Source of the DNA: Sipunculus nudus
Lineage: Eukaryota; Annelida; Sipuncula; Golfingiida; Sipunculidae
Length of the DNA: 64,000 nt
Direction: 5' to 3'
Assembly (NCBI GenBank): GCA_026874595.1
Contig: CM049318.1
Location: 43,442,456-43,506,455, forward strand
Shown: piece by piece, positions 37,084-48,430 of the stretch
Layout of the letters: every line of letters begins with the position of its first letter
How positions within the stretch are numbered: position 1 is the stretch's first letter
Translations under genes and position numbers: made by a program
Notes under the pieces: generated by a model
Seen by the model: the letters and a program-made list of their open reading frames with translations, nothing else
Told to the model about the DNA's origin: nothing
The model's database searches: none

Positions 37084-39210
37084 TTGGTGATGCTAGCTCC
37101 TGGCCTTTTTGAGATACCTATGATGCACGAGGGACGAGGAAAGAAGGACGATGGACGACGCCACACCATTGCATAAGCTCACAGATTTGCTAAAAATGCA
37201 AACCAAAATTTTTCAAACAGCTGAAAGATATAGATCCAATAATCTGGGAATTCTGCGTCTAGGCACAATGTCTAGACACATTGTCTAGACACCTGCCAGA
37301 ACCAGGTCAGTTGCAATGGTGAAGTCTGGACCCCACCTAGTTAAATTGAGTGACCTCTTGACGTGGCTGCTGAAACTCAGCATGTTGTCAAATCTGTTTT
37401 CAAACACAGAAAGCCTTTTTCAATAGGCTACAATGCTTTTTTTAAAGCTGTATTTACCCAATCTTTTCTTATAAAACTGGCAGAACCCTACCATAGAATA
37501 ATTCTTGTAAAGTTTAAACCAATCAGCTTAACAGTTTCATCATAAATCAGTGTATAAGCTAGAAGAGCTTTAAAATTACATTTTCGCTTGTAAAAAAACA
37601 GATCAATGTAGGTGGCGCCACCAATACCTTAATTTCAGATATGACATATGTGACAAACATTGGTATAAAATTTGGTGATTATAGCTCTAGCTGTTTCTGA
37701 GATTTTAATTTTGGTGTGCTTTCTTGGACAGATGACTAAGTTCAACCTCCTGTAACTCTGTCACAAAATTTTGTATGATAAGATAAATCTATAAAAGTTT
37801 GTGACATAGGTTTACTGCTGCATTGTAAATAATTGGAAGTGCATTCAATAAATTAATCTGGCACCAGTATGTATGGTTCAGTTGTACTTGCCAGGGTTCA
37901 TACAGCTTAGTATGGGGCTTCCCTTGTACAGTTATTTTGGTTGGAGGGGTCTATTCAGCATGTGGATCCCTTGCCCAGTCATCTGTATCACCTTTATTGG
38001 TCCTGTAAGGCCATTCAGTATGAAGCTATTTTAGGCTGTAGATTTCAGAGGTTGTGAGATCTTTAACTTGAGATTCAGGTTTTGCTGTTTTGGTTGGGCT
38101 TGCCAAGGCACCCTGGCCACTGCTGGGAAAGTCAGTTGGCAAGAGGCTCTCTCCGTGGAGGGACACGCTTGATACCTGCAGGGCAGAATGGACATTTATA
38201 ATATAGGCCTGGTGGCTTGTTAATTTGATGTAGGGGATAACCAGCGACCTGCCTTGAGTTTCATTTCTCAAGCACCATGTACAGTGTGCATGGACATCAT
38301 ATAAATACTCTATATACGTGAGACTATATACTAATATATATTCAGAAGTTCTCATTTGAGATCTATTTGCCTGTATACACAAGTGCCTGGCTGTGGCTGC
38401 CTAGTTTTTCCTGAGGACGAATATGCCAAGAAGGGTGTGGCTATCAATGGTTCACCAACAACCCCCAGGGGCGGATCCTGTGGAGGTCCATTGGAGGGCA
38501 TGGTAGAGGACACCATACAGCACAGGGCCAGTAGGAAACCTTGTGTTGCTTCACCTTTTACCAGTCGAGGGGTATAATAACTGGATACTGTGGGACATTG
38601 GCCGTGCCGGAGATCTTTGATATTCTACTTTTATTTTGTGTACAGTATTAATAAACTAGTATTAAGTATCATTCTGGCTTGTTTCTTTGCTTAAATATCG
38701 ATGCTGATATGAGAGGGCGGATAATGCTGGTTTGGTCCATAAAATCCCCTTTTTTATAATCATATAACTCGATCTTACGACCAAATTGGTCTTTAATTCT
38801 AAGTCCAATATTAATAGAACCTGAAGTCCGGAAATGATCTAGAGAAGGCTGGATCCTATCCGTGACAAACTCGGCCAAAAATCTCCAAACTGGAACTATT
38901 CAAACAAACTTGAGAGAGATTGTTCCAGGGATCATTTCTGAGAAATATTGGACAATTAGGCTAAACAATTTCGGAGAAGTTTTTTAAAGCTTTTTTAGCT
39001 TTTTTCCTATTAAATATAAGAAAATGCAGTTAGAAAAAATTAAACAAAAAGTTTTTCAGATGACTGATTATTTGCAAAAAATTTGGTGATGCTAGCTCCT
39101 GCCATTTTTGAGATAGCTATGGTTAATATACAGACGACGCATGACGTATGACACACGACACACAACATACGACGCCACACCATTGCACAAGCTCACAGGT
39201 TCGCTAAAAA
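37084..39210 (+). mobile_element. F3 tail with LTR-like insertion
   Basis: An F3 3' end lies at about 37165-37197 (CATTGCATAAGCTCACAGA), followed by the common tail (TCTAGA cluster, GTAGGTGGCGCCACCAATACC at about 37610) and a second F3 3' end at 39204-39210 (CACAGG then TTCGCTAAAAA). The tail is split by the insertion 37759-38867. Confidence 0.65.
37759..38867. mobile_element. LTR-like insertion with 5-bp target duplication, 1109 bp
   Basis: It splits the F3 tail sequence CCTGTAACTCGGCCAAAAATC. It starts TGTCAC, ends GTGACA, and AACTC is on both sides (37754-37758 and 38868-38872). TG...CA ends with short inverted repeats and a 5-bp duplication fit an LTR, probably a solo LTR. An AATAAA lies near 38650. 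A 69-codon minus-strand open frame (38669-38878) runs out into the flank; I recognise no domain in it. No internal retroelement genes are present. Confidence 0.65.
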
Positions 39211-39226
39211 AAACAAAAACAATTAT

Positions 39227-41634
39227 AACAAGGCCTACAGGCCTAATGCAAATCTGTGCAAAGTTTGGGAGTATGAATGGAGGTTTATTTTTTAAATTTA
39301 ATATTGATCCTTTTAAGTCCTGCATATCTACCTTAGTCATTATGACTTCAGCAAACTGGACATTTTGGACCTGCAAGTTCCAGACTAGGACCTTTTAAAA
39401 CTAGAATATGGGTAGTCGACAAGCGACTATGTGTATCCGCAGAAATCGGAGTGGGACGGGTGAAGTAAGCATAGATTAAGTGGCAAGGGGAATAGAGCGA
39501 GGTGTGTTGCACATTAGCATGGATGTCTGCAGCGTAAACGTGAATGTAGGTGGTGCCTCCTGTCATAAAATTGAGAAAATTGTCCAGGATGTATAAACCT
39601 GCAAAATTTTAGGTGGATAAGTCAAACCACTGCTGAGATATGAGTGATTTTATCCCAAGACAGATGAACAGATGGACAGTGTTCATAAGTGGTTGCAGGT
39701 GGTGCCACCAGTTTGCTTATGATGAAGAGCTATGTAAGATCTACAAACAAGCAAAATTTTGGCCCAATCGGTCAAATGGTTCCCAAGATATGAGCTTGGA
39801 TGTCTGCAGAGTAAACATGAATGTAGGTGGTGCCACCTGTCATAAAATCGAGAAGGCTGCCCAGGATGTATAAACCTGCAAAATTTCAGGTGGATAAGTC
39901 AAACCACTTCTGAGATATGAGTGATTTTATCCCAAGGCAGATGAACAGATGGACGCTGTGCATAGGTGGTTGCAGGTGGCATCACCGGTTTTGCCAATGA
40001 TGAAGAGCTATGTGAGATCTATACACATGCAAAATTTTGGCCCAATCGGTCAAACATTTCCTGAGATATGAGCTTGGATGTCTGCAGAGTAAACATGAAT
40101 GTAGGTGGCGCCACCTGTCATAAAATCTAGAAAGCTTTCCAGGATGTATAAACCTGCAAAATTTCAGGTGGAAAAGTCACACCACTGCTGAGATATGAGT
40201 GATATCATCCCAAGGCAGATGAACAGATGGACACTGTGCAAAAATGGTTGCAGGTGGCGCCACCAGTTTTGTCTATGATGAAGAGCTATGTGAGATCTAT
40301 ACACATGCAAAATTTTGGCCAAATTGGTCAAACAGTTCCCGAGATATGACGTTGGATGTCTCCAGAGTAAACGTGAATGTAGGTGGCCCCACCTATCATA
40401 AAATCGAGAAAGCTGTCCAGGATGTATAAACCTGCAAAATTTCAGATGGAGAAGTCAAACCACTGCTGAGATATGAGTGATGTTATCCCAAGGCAAATGA
40501 ACAGATGGACGCAGTGCAAAAATGGTTGCAGGTGGCGCCACCAGTTTTAATGTATGTTATAAAGCTATCAAAGGGCTACATTTGTGCAAAATTTTTAGCC
40601 TGATCAGTCAAATGGTTCCCGAGATATGTGGTTTTATGTTTGGAAACAGACACACAAATGGACCCTGGGCAGCGAGGAAAGGTCAGAGGTCAACCAAAAA
40701 TGAGGGCGCAGCAGTTCACATGTGACCTGATGATAAACCTGATTCGCTAAAAATGCAAACCCAGTTTTTCAAACAGTTAAAAGATATAGTCCAAATAATC
40801 TGGGAATTTTGCATCTAGACATTGTGTCTAGACATCTAGACGCTGTGTCTAGATGTCTAGACACATTGTCTAGACACCCTCCAGAGCCAGGTCAGTTGCC
40901 ATGGTGATGTCTGGACCCCACCTGTTTGTACTGAGTGACCTCTTGACTTGGCTGCTGAAACTCAGCATGTTGTTTTCAAAACACAGAAAGCCTTTTTCAA
41001 TTGGCTACAATGTTTTTTAAAACTGTATTTGCCCAATCTATTCTTATAAAACTGGCAGAACCCTACCATAGAATAATTCTTGTAAAGTTTAAACCAATCA
41101 GCTTAACAGTTATATCATAAATCAGTGTATAAGCTAGAAGAGTTTTAAATTACATTTTCGCTTGTAAAAAACACATCAATGTAGGTAGCGCCACCATTAC
41201 CTCAATTTAAGATTTGACATATTTGACAAAAATTGGAATGAATATTTGGGATTATAGCTCTAGCCTTTTCTGAGATTTTAATTTTAGTGTGCTTTTTTGG
41301 ACAGATGACTAAGTTCAACCTCCTGTAACTCGGCCCAAAATCTCTTAACTGGAACCATTCAAACAAACTTGAGAGAGATTGTTCTAGGGATCATTTCTGT
41401 GAAATATTGGACAATTTGGCTGGACAGTTTCGCAGAAGAAGATTTTTAAAGCTTTTTTCAGCTTTTTCCCTACAAAATCTAAGAAAATGCAGTTAGAAAA
41501 AAATAAACAATATCCGATAGATTTTTTCAGATGACTGATAATTTGCAAAAATTTGGTGATGCTAGCTTCTGTCGTTTTTAAGATAGCTATGGTTAATGTA
41601 CGCACGACCATTGCATAAGCTCACAGGTTCACTA
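39227..41634 (+). mobile_element. F3 Helentron-like element with ~280-bp array (2.4 kb)
   Basis: AACAAGGCCTACAGGCC with GCAAATCTGTGC at the 5' end, and CATTGCATAAGCTCACAGG then TTCACTAA at the 3' end. Order inside: AACTAGAATATGGGTAGTC module (39399), array, CATGTGACCTGATGATAAAC, TCTAGA cluster, tail. F1 copy E starts at its last bases. Confidence 0.8.
39530..40560 (+). repeat. Tandem array of ~280-bp monomers, about four copies
   Basis: Same monomer as 14630-16340, period about 275 bp (39695, 39971, 40244, 40522). Two palindromes per unit; GGTGGCGCCACC or variants lie near 39698, 39829, 39976, 40106, 40254, 40385 and 40531. Confidence 0.9.
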
Positions 41635-42139
41635 AACAAGTGACCCATGGGTCATGACGCTCAGCTGACAAGCATGACCTGTATTTAAAGCCTGATGGTA
41701 TACCATATGGTATCTGACCATACTTGGAAGATGGAAGGTTTGGGATAAAAAGTCTGACTTGGAATGCATCCACAACTTTTTTCAAGAAGCTGGTCCTGTG
41801 ACATTGACCTTTGACCCTAAGACCTAAATATCAAAAGGTTTGTTCCTCTATTGACATGTAAGGTTTGGGATGATTATTTTGGCTATAAGAATTAATTCTG
41901 GGAGGTGCAAACACACCCCGTAACTCAGAGAATATAGGTCACAGTGACCTAATTTCAGATCTGCAAGGAGATCTTTTTAGAACCTCTAAAACTGCATAGG
42001 GTTCATGTATCTAGCCCTTACAGTTACAATTTGTGCCCTGCTAACAGCCGGACAGCTGGCCAGACTGACAGATGGAAGAACGACGAACAAAGACCCATCG
42101 CTATAGCACAGCATGACTAAAAGTAAGCTGAGCTAAAAA
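41635..42139 (+). mobile_element. F1 short full-length element, copy E (505 bp)
   Basis: 5' AACAAGTGACCCATGGGTCA and GCTCAGCTGA. 3' hairpin region TAGCACAGCATGACT / AAGTAAGCTGAGCTA and CTAAAAA. Its microsatellite is eroded (GACTGACAGATGG). The core is a single unit of the TGACCTTTGACC type that is repeated at 47100-47700. It abuts the 3' end of the preceding F3. Confidence 0.8.
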
Positions 42140-42858
42140 TCACTAAAACTGCACTGACAAAAGGATTTCTAAGGTGGCTAACTGGCAGACAATGGATTTC
42201 TGACATGTCTGACATTTGATATCACACATCCTCCAACAAGAGACCAAACTTGTAAGAAATTCTCCAAAGGATGTTACAGTAATGAATGTCCAAAACAATT
42301 CAAAAGGCATTTTCAGGCCCTCATTTTAGATTTATAGATATGCAAATGTAAAAAGTGTAAGTCCAATATTTTTTATTATCAATCTGCTTTTCAATGGGAT
42401 CAGCGGGGTTGGTAAACTGCAAAACCTGAAAGAAAAGAAATGCAGAAAGCATGACTAAAGGTCTTGTAATAAAAAAAAAGCCATCCTAAATCCAGGTACA
42501 CATCCACATATTATGAGAACAAACATTTGCTTTTATATCTGGTGATTTATATAAAAATATTCAGATATCTAGGAAACTAAGTTTATTGCTATGATTCCAT
42601 AAAATAAACTACAAAATGTTCCCATCATTGTATAAATCAGTAGCTAAACCTTAATACTATACTCTCAACTATACTCTCAGTCTTAATGCCTGGCTGAAGC
42701 ATTCCGGCAACAGTGTTTAAGTTATGCAGTAACGAGGTATTTATCACTCAGCCTTTTCACTTAACAGGCTGATACAAAAGAGAGTCATATGTCACCAGCA
42801 TCACTCACAATTACAGCCACACAGTGAGATGTACCATAACCAATGGTTGTATGTACAA
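42140..42858 (+). repeat. Dispersed ~700-bp repeat shared with 58408-59100
   Basis: Shared landmarks are TTTCTAAGGTGGCTAACTGGC, AAAAGTGTAAGTCCAATATT, TGCCTGGCTGAAGCATTC and CACTCACAATTACAGCCAC. In both places it follows an F1 3' end. Ends were not defined; here an F3 5' end interrupts it at about 42859. Confidence 0.75.
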
Positions 42859-43100
42859 GACAAGGCCTACAGGCCTTATGCGAACCTGTGCATTGGGAAA
42901 TACACCAGGTATAATGCTTCAATGCTGGACCATTACTTCTCATATAATGAACAATGCACGTACTAAACATTATGAATAAGAAACAATTACACAAACATCA
43001 CTGTTGAAATTCTGGCATGGGTGCACACAACACAAAAATGATTGTAACTGGCACCACCAGTCTTGTATACAACAAAGCTATCAGAGATATATATGTCAGA
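42859..43100 (+). mobile_element. F3 5' part, truncated
   Basis: ACAAGGCCTACAGGCC and GCGAACCTGTGC, then one ~120-bp unit with GGCACCACCAGTCTTGTATAC. It matches the inverted copy that ends at 51791. It breaks at the palindrome cluster. Confidence 0.7.
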
Positions 43101-43400
43101 GACGAGATTGAAATCAAGGCGGATTTTAAATTCACCTAGACAAGATTGCGATTGTGATCTCGCCTAGGCGAGATTACGATTGTGATCTCGCCTAGACAGA
43201 TTCTAAACTCGCCTAGACGAGATCACAATCGCAATCTCGCCTAGGCGAGATTAAAATCCATCATGGAGCAGGCCAGGATTTTAATCTCATCTAGGCAAGT
43301 TTAAAATCCGTCTGGTATCATCCAGGCGAGTTTAAAATCTGCCTGATATCACTTAGGCGAGTTTTAAATCTGCCTAGGCAAGAATAAAATAGTGATCTAA
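43101..43400. repeat. Palindrome cluster (CGCCTAGGCG type)
   Basis: A chain of palindromes built on ATCTCGCCTAGGCGAGAT, perfect at 43157-43174 and, as a 20-bp palindrome, at 43233-43252, linked by ACGATTGTG and TTTAAAATC segments that are also self-complementary. Similar in design, not in sequence, to 22295-22562. Confidence 0.85.
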
Positions 43401-43489
43401 TCAAATTTTTTAATATATTATGCATTGTAATTGACATTTTTCAATTAAAAATGTTTTCAGTCAGATTTTCAATATTTTAACACTGAATG

Positions 43490-43711
43490 GTTATGTATAG
43501 TTGACAGGTAATATATTTATTAATTTTACAGAATATCATAATATTAATGTAATAATTAACATTATTTTTGGAAATGGATTTTTTTCATTATATAGTTTTA
43601 TTAATATAGTTATGTATAGTTCACAAGTGATATATTTATTAATATTTACAGAATATTATATTATTAATGAAATAATTTACATTATTTTTTATATTTATGT
43701 TTTTATTAATA
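43490..43711 (+). repeat. AT-rich tandem dimer, ~121-bp period
   Basis: TTATGTATAGTTGACAGGTAA at about 43491 recurs as TTATGTATAGTTCACAAGTGA at about 43612, followed by matching ATATTTATTAAT and ACAGAATAT stretches. The 108-aa open frame here is a by-product. Confidence 0.8.
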
Positions 43712-43989
43712 AACTAGATATTTCTTGGCACCGCAGGTGCCATAGTATCGCCAGACAATTAATCCCCCCCCCTTTAAGAATAGGCCCCCCATCTTCAGCA
43801 ACAATTAATATCAGACCACACTCATAAAAAAGGTCATTCTCATAGAAAAGGTCATGATCCAAATTTCAATATACATCATCCCCTAACCTATGTCTATGTA
43901 TATGCAAGAAATCTGTCCATTAGTTTTTGACTTATAATGCTCACAATACTGTTAAGTGGCAATGATGGGGTATTAAACGGCACGAAAAC

Positions 43990-46600
43990 AAGTAAAAGAA
44001 TAACAGGTGGCACCACCTGTTTCCCGTTCATGACAACACTATCCAAGATCTTCGTTCAAGTTGATTTTTGGACCAATCAATGCATCCCTTATTGGGAAAT
44101 TAATGATTTTGTGTGATTTTCACCATATATGGCAATACTCAAGGTCAAGGCCACTCACTGGAAAGGTCATGACCCCTATTCAAATAAACATTATCCTATA
44201 ACCCATATCCATGTATATGCATAATATGAAAGAAATTTGTCCATTAGTTTTTGACTTATAATGCTCACAGTACTGATAAATGGCAAAGATGGGGTATTAA
44301 ACGGCACAAAACAAGTAAAAGAAAAACAGGTGGCGCCACCTGTTTTCGGTACATGACAATACTTTCCAAGATCTTCGAACATGTTGATTTTTGGACCAAT
44401 GCATGCATCCCTTATTGAGATATTAATGATTTTGTGTAATTTTCACCATATATGGCAATATTCAAGGTCAAGGCCACTCTAATAGGAAAGGTCATGACCC
44501 CAATTTATATATACATTATCCCATAACCCATGTCTATGTATATGCATAATATGAAAGAAATCTGTCCATTAGTTTTTGACTTATAATGCTCACAGGTTAT
44601 AAATGTACTGTTAAGTGGCAATGATGGGGTATTAAACGGCACGAAAACAAGTAAAAGAATAACAGGTGGCGCCATAGTATCGCCAGACAATTAATCCCCC
44701 CCCCCCCCTTTAAGAATAGGCCCCCCATCTTCAGCAACAATTAATATCAGACCACACTCATAGAAAAGGTCATTCTCATAGAAAAGGTCAAGATCCAAAT
44801 TTCAATATACATCATCCCCTAACCCATGTCTATGTATATGCAAGAAATCTGTCCAATAGTTTTTGACTTATAATGCTCACAGTACTGTTAAATGGCAATG
44901 ATGGGGTATTAAACGGCACGAAAACAAGTAAAAGAATAACAGGTGGCACCACCTGTTTCCCATACATGACAACACTATCCAAGATCTTCGTTCAAGTTGA
45001 TTTTTGGACCAATCAATGCATCCCTTATTGAGAAATTAATGATTTTGTGTGATTTTCATCATATATGGCAATATTCAAGGTCAAGGCCACTCATTGGAAA
45101 GGTCATGACCCCTATTCAAATAAACATTATCCTATAACCCATATCCATGTATATGCATAATATGAAAGAAATTTGTCCATTAGTTTTTGACTTATAATGC
45201 TCACAGTACTGATAAATGGCAAAGATGGGGTATTAAACGGCACAAAACAAGTAAAAGAATAACAGGTGGCGCCACCTGTTTTCGGTACATGACAATACTT
45301 TCCAAGATCTTCGAACATGTTGATTTTTGGACCAATGCATGCATCCCTTATTGAGATATTAATGATTTTGTGTAATTTTCACCATATATGGCAATATTCA
45401 AGGTTAAGGCCACACTAATAGGAAAGGTCATGACCCCAATTTATATATACATTTTCCCATAACCCATGTCTATGTATATGCATAATATGAAAGAAATCTG
45501 TCCATTAGGTTTTGACTTATAATGCTCACAGGTTATAAATGTACTGTTAAGTGGCAATGATGGGTTTTAAACGGCACAAAAACAAGTAAAAGAATAACAG
45601 GTGGCGCCACCTGTTTCCGGTACATGACATAACTATCCAAGATCTTGGGTCAAGTTGATTTTTGGACCAATGCATGCATTCCTTATTGAGAAATTAATGA
45701 TTTTATGTGATTTTCACCATATATGGCAATATTTAAGGTCAAGGCCACTCATTGGAAAGGTCATGACCCCTATTCAAATAAACATTATCCTATAACCCAT
45801 ATCCATGTATATGCATAATATGAAAGAAATTTGTCCATTAGTTTTTGACTTATAATGCTCACAGTACTGATAAATGGCAAGATGGGGTATTAAACGGCAC
45901 AAAACAAGTAAAAGAATAACAGGTGGCGCCACCTGTTTCCGGTACATGACAATACTTTCCAAGATCTTCGAATATGTTGATTTTTGGACCAATGCATGCA
46001 TCCCTTATTGAGATATTAATGATTTTGTGTAATTTTCACCATATATGGCAATATTCAAGGTCAAGGCCACTCTAATAGGAAAGGTCATGACCCCAATTTA
46101 TATATACATCATCCCATAACCCATGTCTATGTATATGCATAATATGAAAGAAATCTGTCCATCAGTTTTTGACTTATAATGCTCACAGTTTATAAATGTA
46201 CTGTTAAGTGGCAATGATGGGGTATTAAACGGCACGAAAACAAGTAAAAGAATAACAGGTGGCACCACCTGTTTCCGGTACATGACATTACTATCCAAGA
46301 TCTTCAGTCAAGTTGATTTTTGGACCAATGCATGCATCCCTTATTGAGAAATTAATGATTTTGTGTGATTTTCACCATATATGGCAATATTCAAGGTCAA
46401 GGCCACTCTCATAGGAAAGGTCATGACCCCAATTTAAATAAACATCATCCCATAACCCATATCTATGTATTTGCATAATATGAAAGAAATCTGTCCATTA
46501 GTTTTTGACTTATAATGCTCACAGTACTGTCAAGTAGCAATTTTGGGGATATTAAACGGCATGAAACAAGTAAAGAATAATAGGTGGCGCCACCAGTTTC
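43990..46600 (+). repeat. Tandem array of ~320-335-bp monomers with 935-bp higher-order unit
   Basis: AACAGGTGGCGCCACCTGTTT or variants lie near 44008, 44329, 44665, 44943, 45265, 45600, 45923, 46259 and 46586. The triplets 44008/44329/44665 and 44943/45265/45600 are shifted by exactly 935 bp, showing a three-monomer unit. In 44665-44800 part of the F2 5' region (AGTATCGCCAGACAATTAATC, poly-C) is embedded in the array after GGTGGCGCCA. Short minus-strand frames of ~63 aa are by-products. Confidence 0.9.
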
Positions 46601-46857
46601 TGGAAAATGACAACCCTATCCATGATCTTCGATCAACTTGATTTTGGGATCAATCCATGCAAGTTTTCTTGAGATAATTAAGAATTTGTGTGATTTTCCC
46701 CAAAATTGAACCTATTCAAGGTCAAGGTCACTCTCCTAGTTGAGGTCATGACCTCATTTTAAATAGGCGTCGTCCTCTCACCCATATCTATACATATACC
46801 AAGTTTGGTAAAGATCCGTGAAATATTTGTTGAGTTATTGTGTCCAAAAGAAATCTC

Positions 46858-46879
46858 TGCGGCGGCGGCGGCGGCGGCG
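46858..46879 (+). repeat. (CGG)n microsatellite of F2
   Basis: GCGGCGGCGGCGGCGGCGGC just before the 3' hairpin. The truncated F2 at 60515-61595 has a shorter GGCGGCGGCGG run at 61534 in the same position. Confidence 0.9.
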
Positions 46880-46928
46880 CGACCGTGCCTAAACCATAGT
46901 ATCTCCAGACTATGTCTGGCGATACAAT

Positions 46929-47934
46929 GATGGGTAACTACTAACCACTTACATCTGGCCCACTGTAATTACTTGGCAACCAATGAGTGAATAACTTAGC
47001 CCTGCAACCTTTAACCTCCTGACCAGCTGACCTCAAAATCAATTAGTTATTTCTTCATGCAAAAAGACCCATAAATATGAAGTTTGAATCACATTCAGTG
47101 ATGCATAGATGTGGCATATGTGAAAGACTGAAGGTTTGGGTTGAACAGTTTCACTTGAAATATGTTCACAAGCATTTAGAACAATATTGTGACCTTGACC
47201 TTTGACCTTTTGAACTCAACTTCAATAGGCTTCTTCCCCTATTGGTAGGTAAGTCATATATGACAGATGGAAGTAGATTGAAAAGTTTGCCTGAAAATGA
47301 CTCCACGCAAGAAGAGGGTGCTGTGAACTTGACCTTTGACCTCAAAATCAACAGGTCTTTTCCCCTGTTGGCAGAGAAGCGATATCAGTGCTAAAAGGTT
47401 TGGAATGAAAGGTCTAGCTTGAAATGTGTCCACAACATTTTCAAAGAAGTGGATCCTGTGACCCTGACCTTTGACCTTGTGACCTCAACATCTATAGGAT
47501 TCTTCTCCCACTTAGTAGGTGAGCTATATGTGAAAGATCAAAGAATTGGGATGAAAGGTTTGGCTTAAAATGCATCCACAGGCTTTTCAAAGAAGTTGGT
47601 TCTGTGACCTTGACCTTTGACCTTGTTGGTAGGTGAGCTGTATGTGAAAGATGGAAGGTTTGGGATGAAAATTTTGGCTAAAAGAATTATTTCTGGGAGG
47701 TGCAAACACACCCCATAACTTCGAGAATATAGGTCGCAGTGACCTAATTTCAGGTTTGCAAGGAGATCTTTTAGAACCTCTTAAGACTTACTAGGGTTCA
47801 TGGCCCTAGCCCCTACGGTTACGATTTGTGCCCTGCTAACGGATGGATGGCCGGCCGGACGGACAGACGGAAGGACGACGGACAAAGACCCATCGCTATA
47901 GCCCAGCATGACTGAAAGTCAGCCAAGCTAAAAA
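46929..47934 (+). mobile_element. F1 3' part with ~135-140-bp TGACCTTTGACC units
   Basis: Matches 59205-60246 over nearly all its length. It has four to five short units with GTGACCTTGACCTTTGACC and GGTAGGTGAGCTATATGTG; one exact TGACCTTTGACCT is at 47196-47208. It ends GGACGGACAGACGGAAGG, hairpin TAGCCCAGCATGACT / AGTCAGCCAAGCTA and AAAAA. No 5' end was seen: it begins directly after F2. Confidence 0.75.
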
Positions 47935-47998
47935 GCATCGTTCATTCACTGGGGATGTGAACACTTTACTGCCAAAAATTTAGATATATGAAAAGATT

Positions 47999-48430
47999 TC
48001 GACTTTTTAAACCCAGTTTTTTTATATTATATTAATTTACTATTAGGTCTTTCCCCTATTTATAACAGGACAACGGTGAACCTCTTTATGGATCACTGAA
48101 CAGAAATAATTGGAATATACATTTCATTATTATATATTACAGGAAAATGTAAGGTGCAAAAATATATTTGAATGTTAATTTTTAGATTTATCTTAAAGCC
48201 AAACTTTTAAATATAATAAAATGTTTCGACTTTTAAAACCCACTTTTGTTATATTATATTTATTTACAATTAGGTCTTTCCGCCCTTTATAACAGTACAA
48301 TGGTGAACCTCTTTATGGATAAATGAACAAAAATAACTGGAATATACATTTCATTACTATGTATAACAGAAAAAATTAACGTGCAAAAATATATTTGAAT
48401 GTTAATTTTAATATTTATTTTAAAGCCTGG
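47999..48430 (+). repeat. Tandem dimer, ~230-bp period
   Basis: TTCGACTTTTTAAACCCAG at 47998 recurs as TTCGACTTTTAAAACCCAC at 48228, each followed by AGGTCTTTCC, GGTGAACCTCTTTATGGAT and GGAATATACATTTCATTA. It is not related to the element families. Confidence 0.85.

Larger units (their letters stand above)
43712..46928 (+). mobile_element. F2 Helentron-like element with long array (3.2 kb)
   Basis: 5' AACTAGATATTTCTTGGCACC, hairpin GGCACCGCAGGTGCC and AGTATCGCCAGACA. 3' (CGG)n at 46858-46879, hairpin AGTATCTCCAGAC / GTCTGGCGATAC and terminal AATG. The 3' arm is the exact complement of the 5' subterminal motif except for the last base. Confidence 0.85.

Noticed and set aside
38669-38878. 69-codon minus-strand open frame in the LTR-like insert
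   Set aside because: It begins in the flanking F3 tail and crosses the insertion boundary, so as it stands it cannot be one original gene. No domain recognised.
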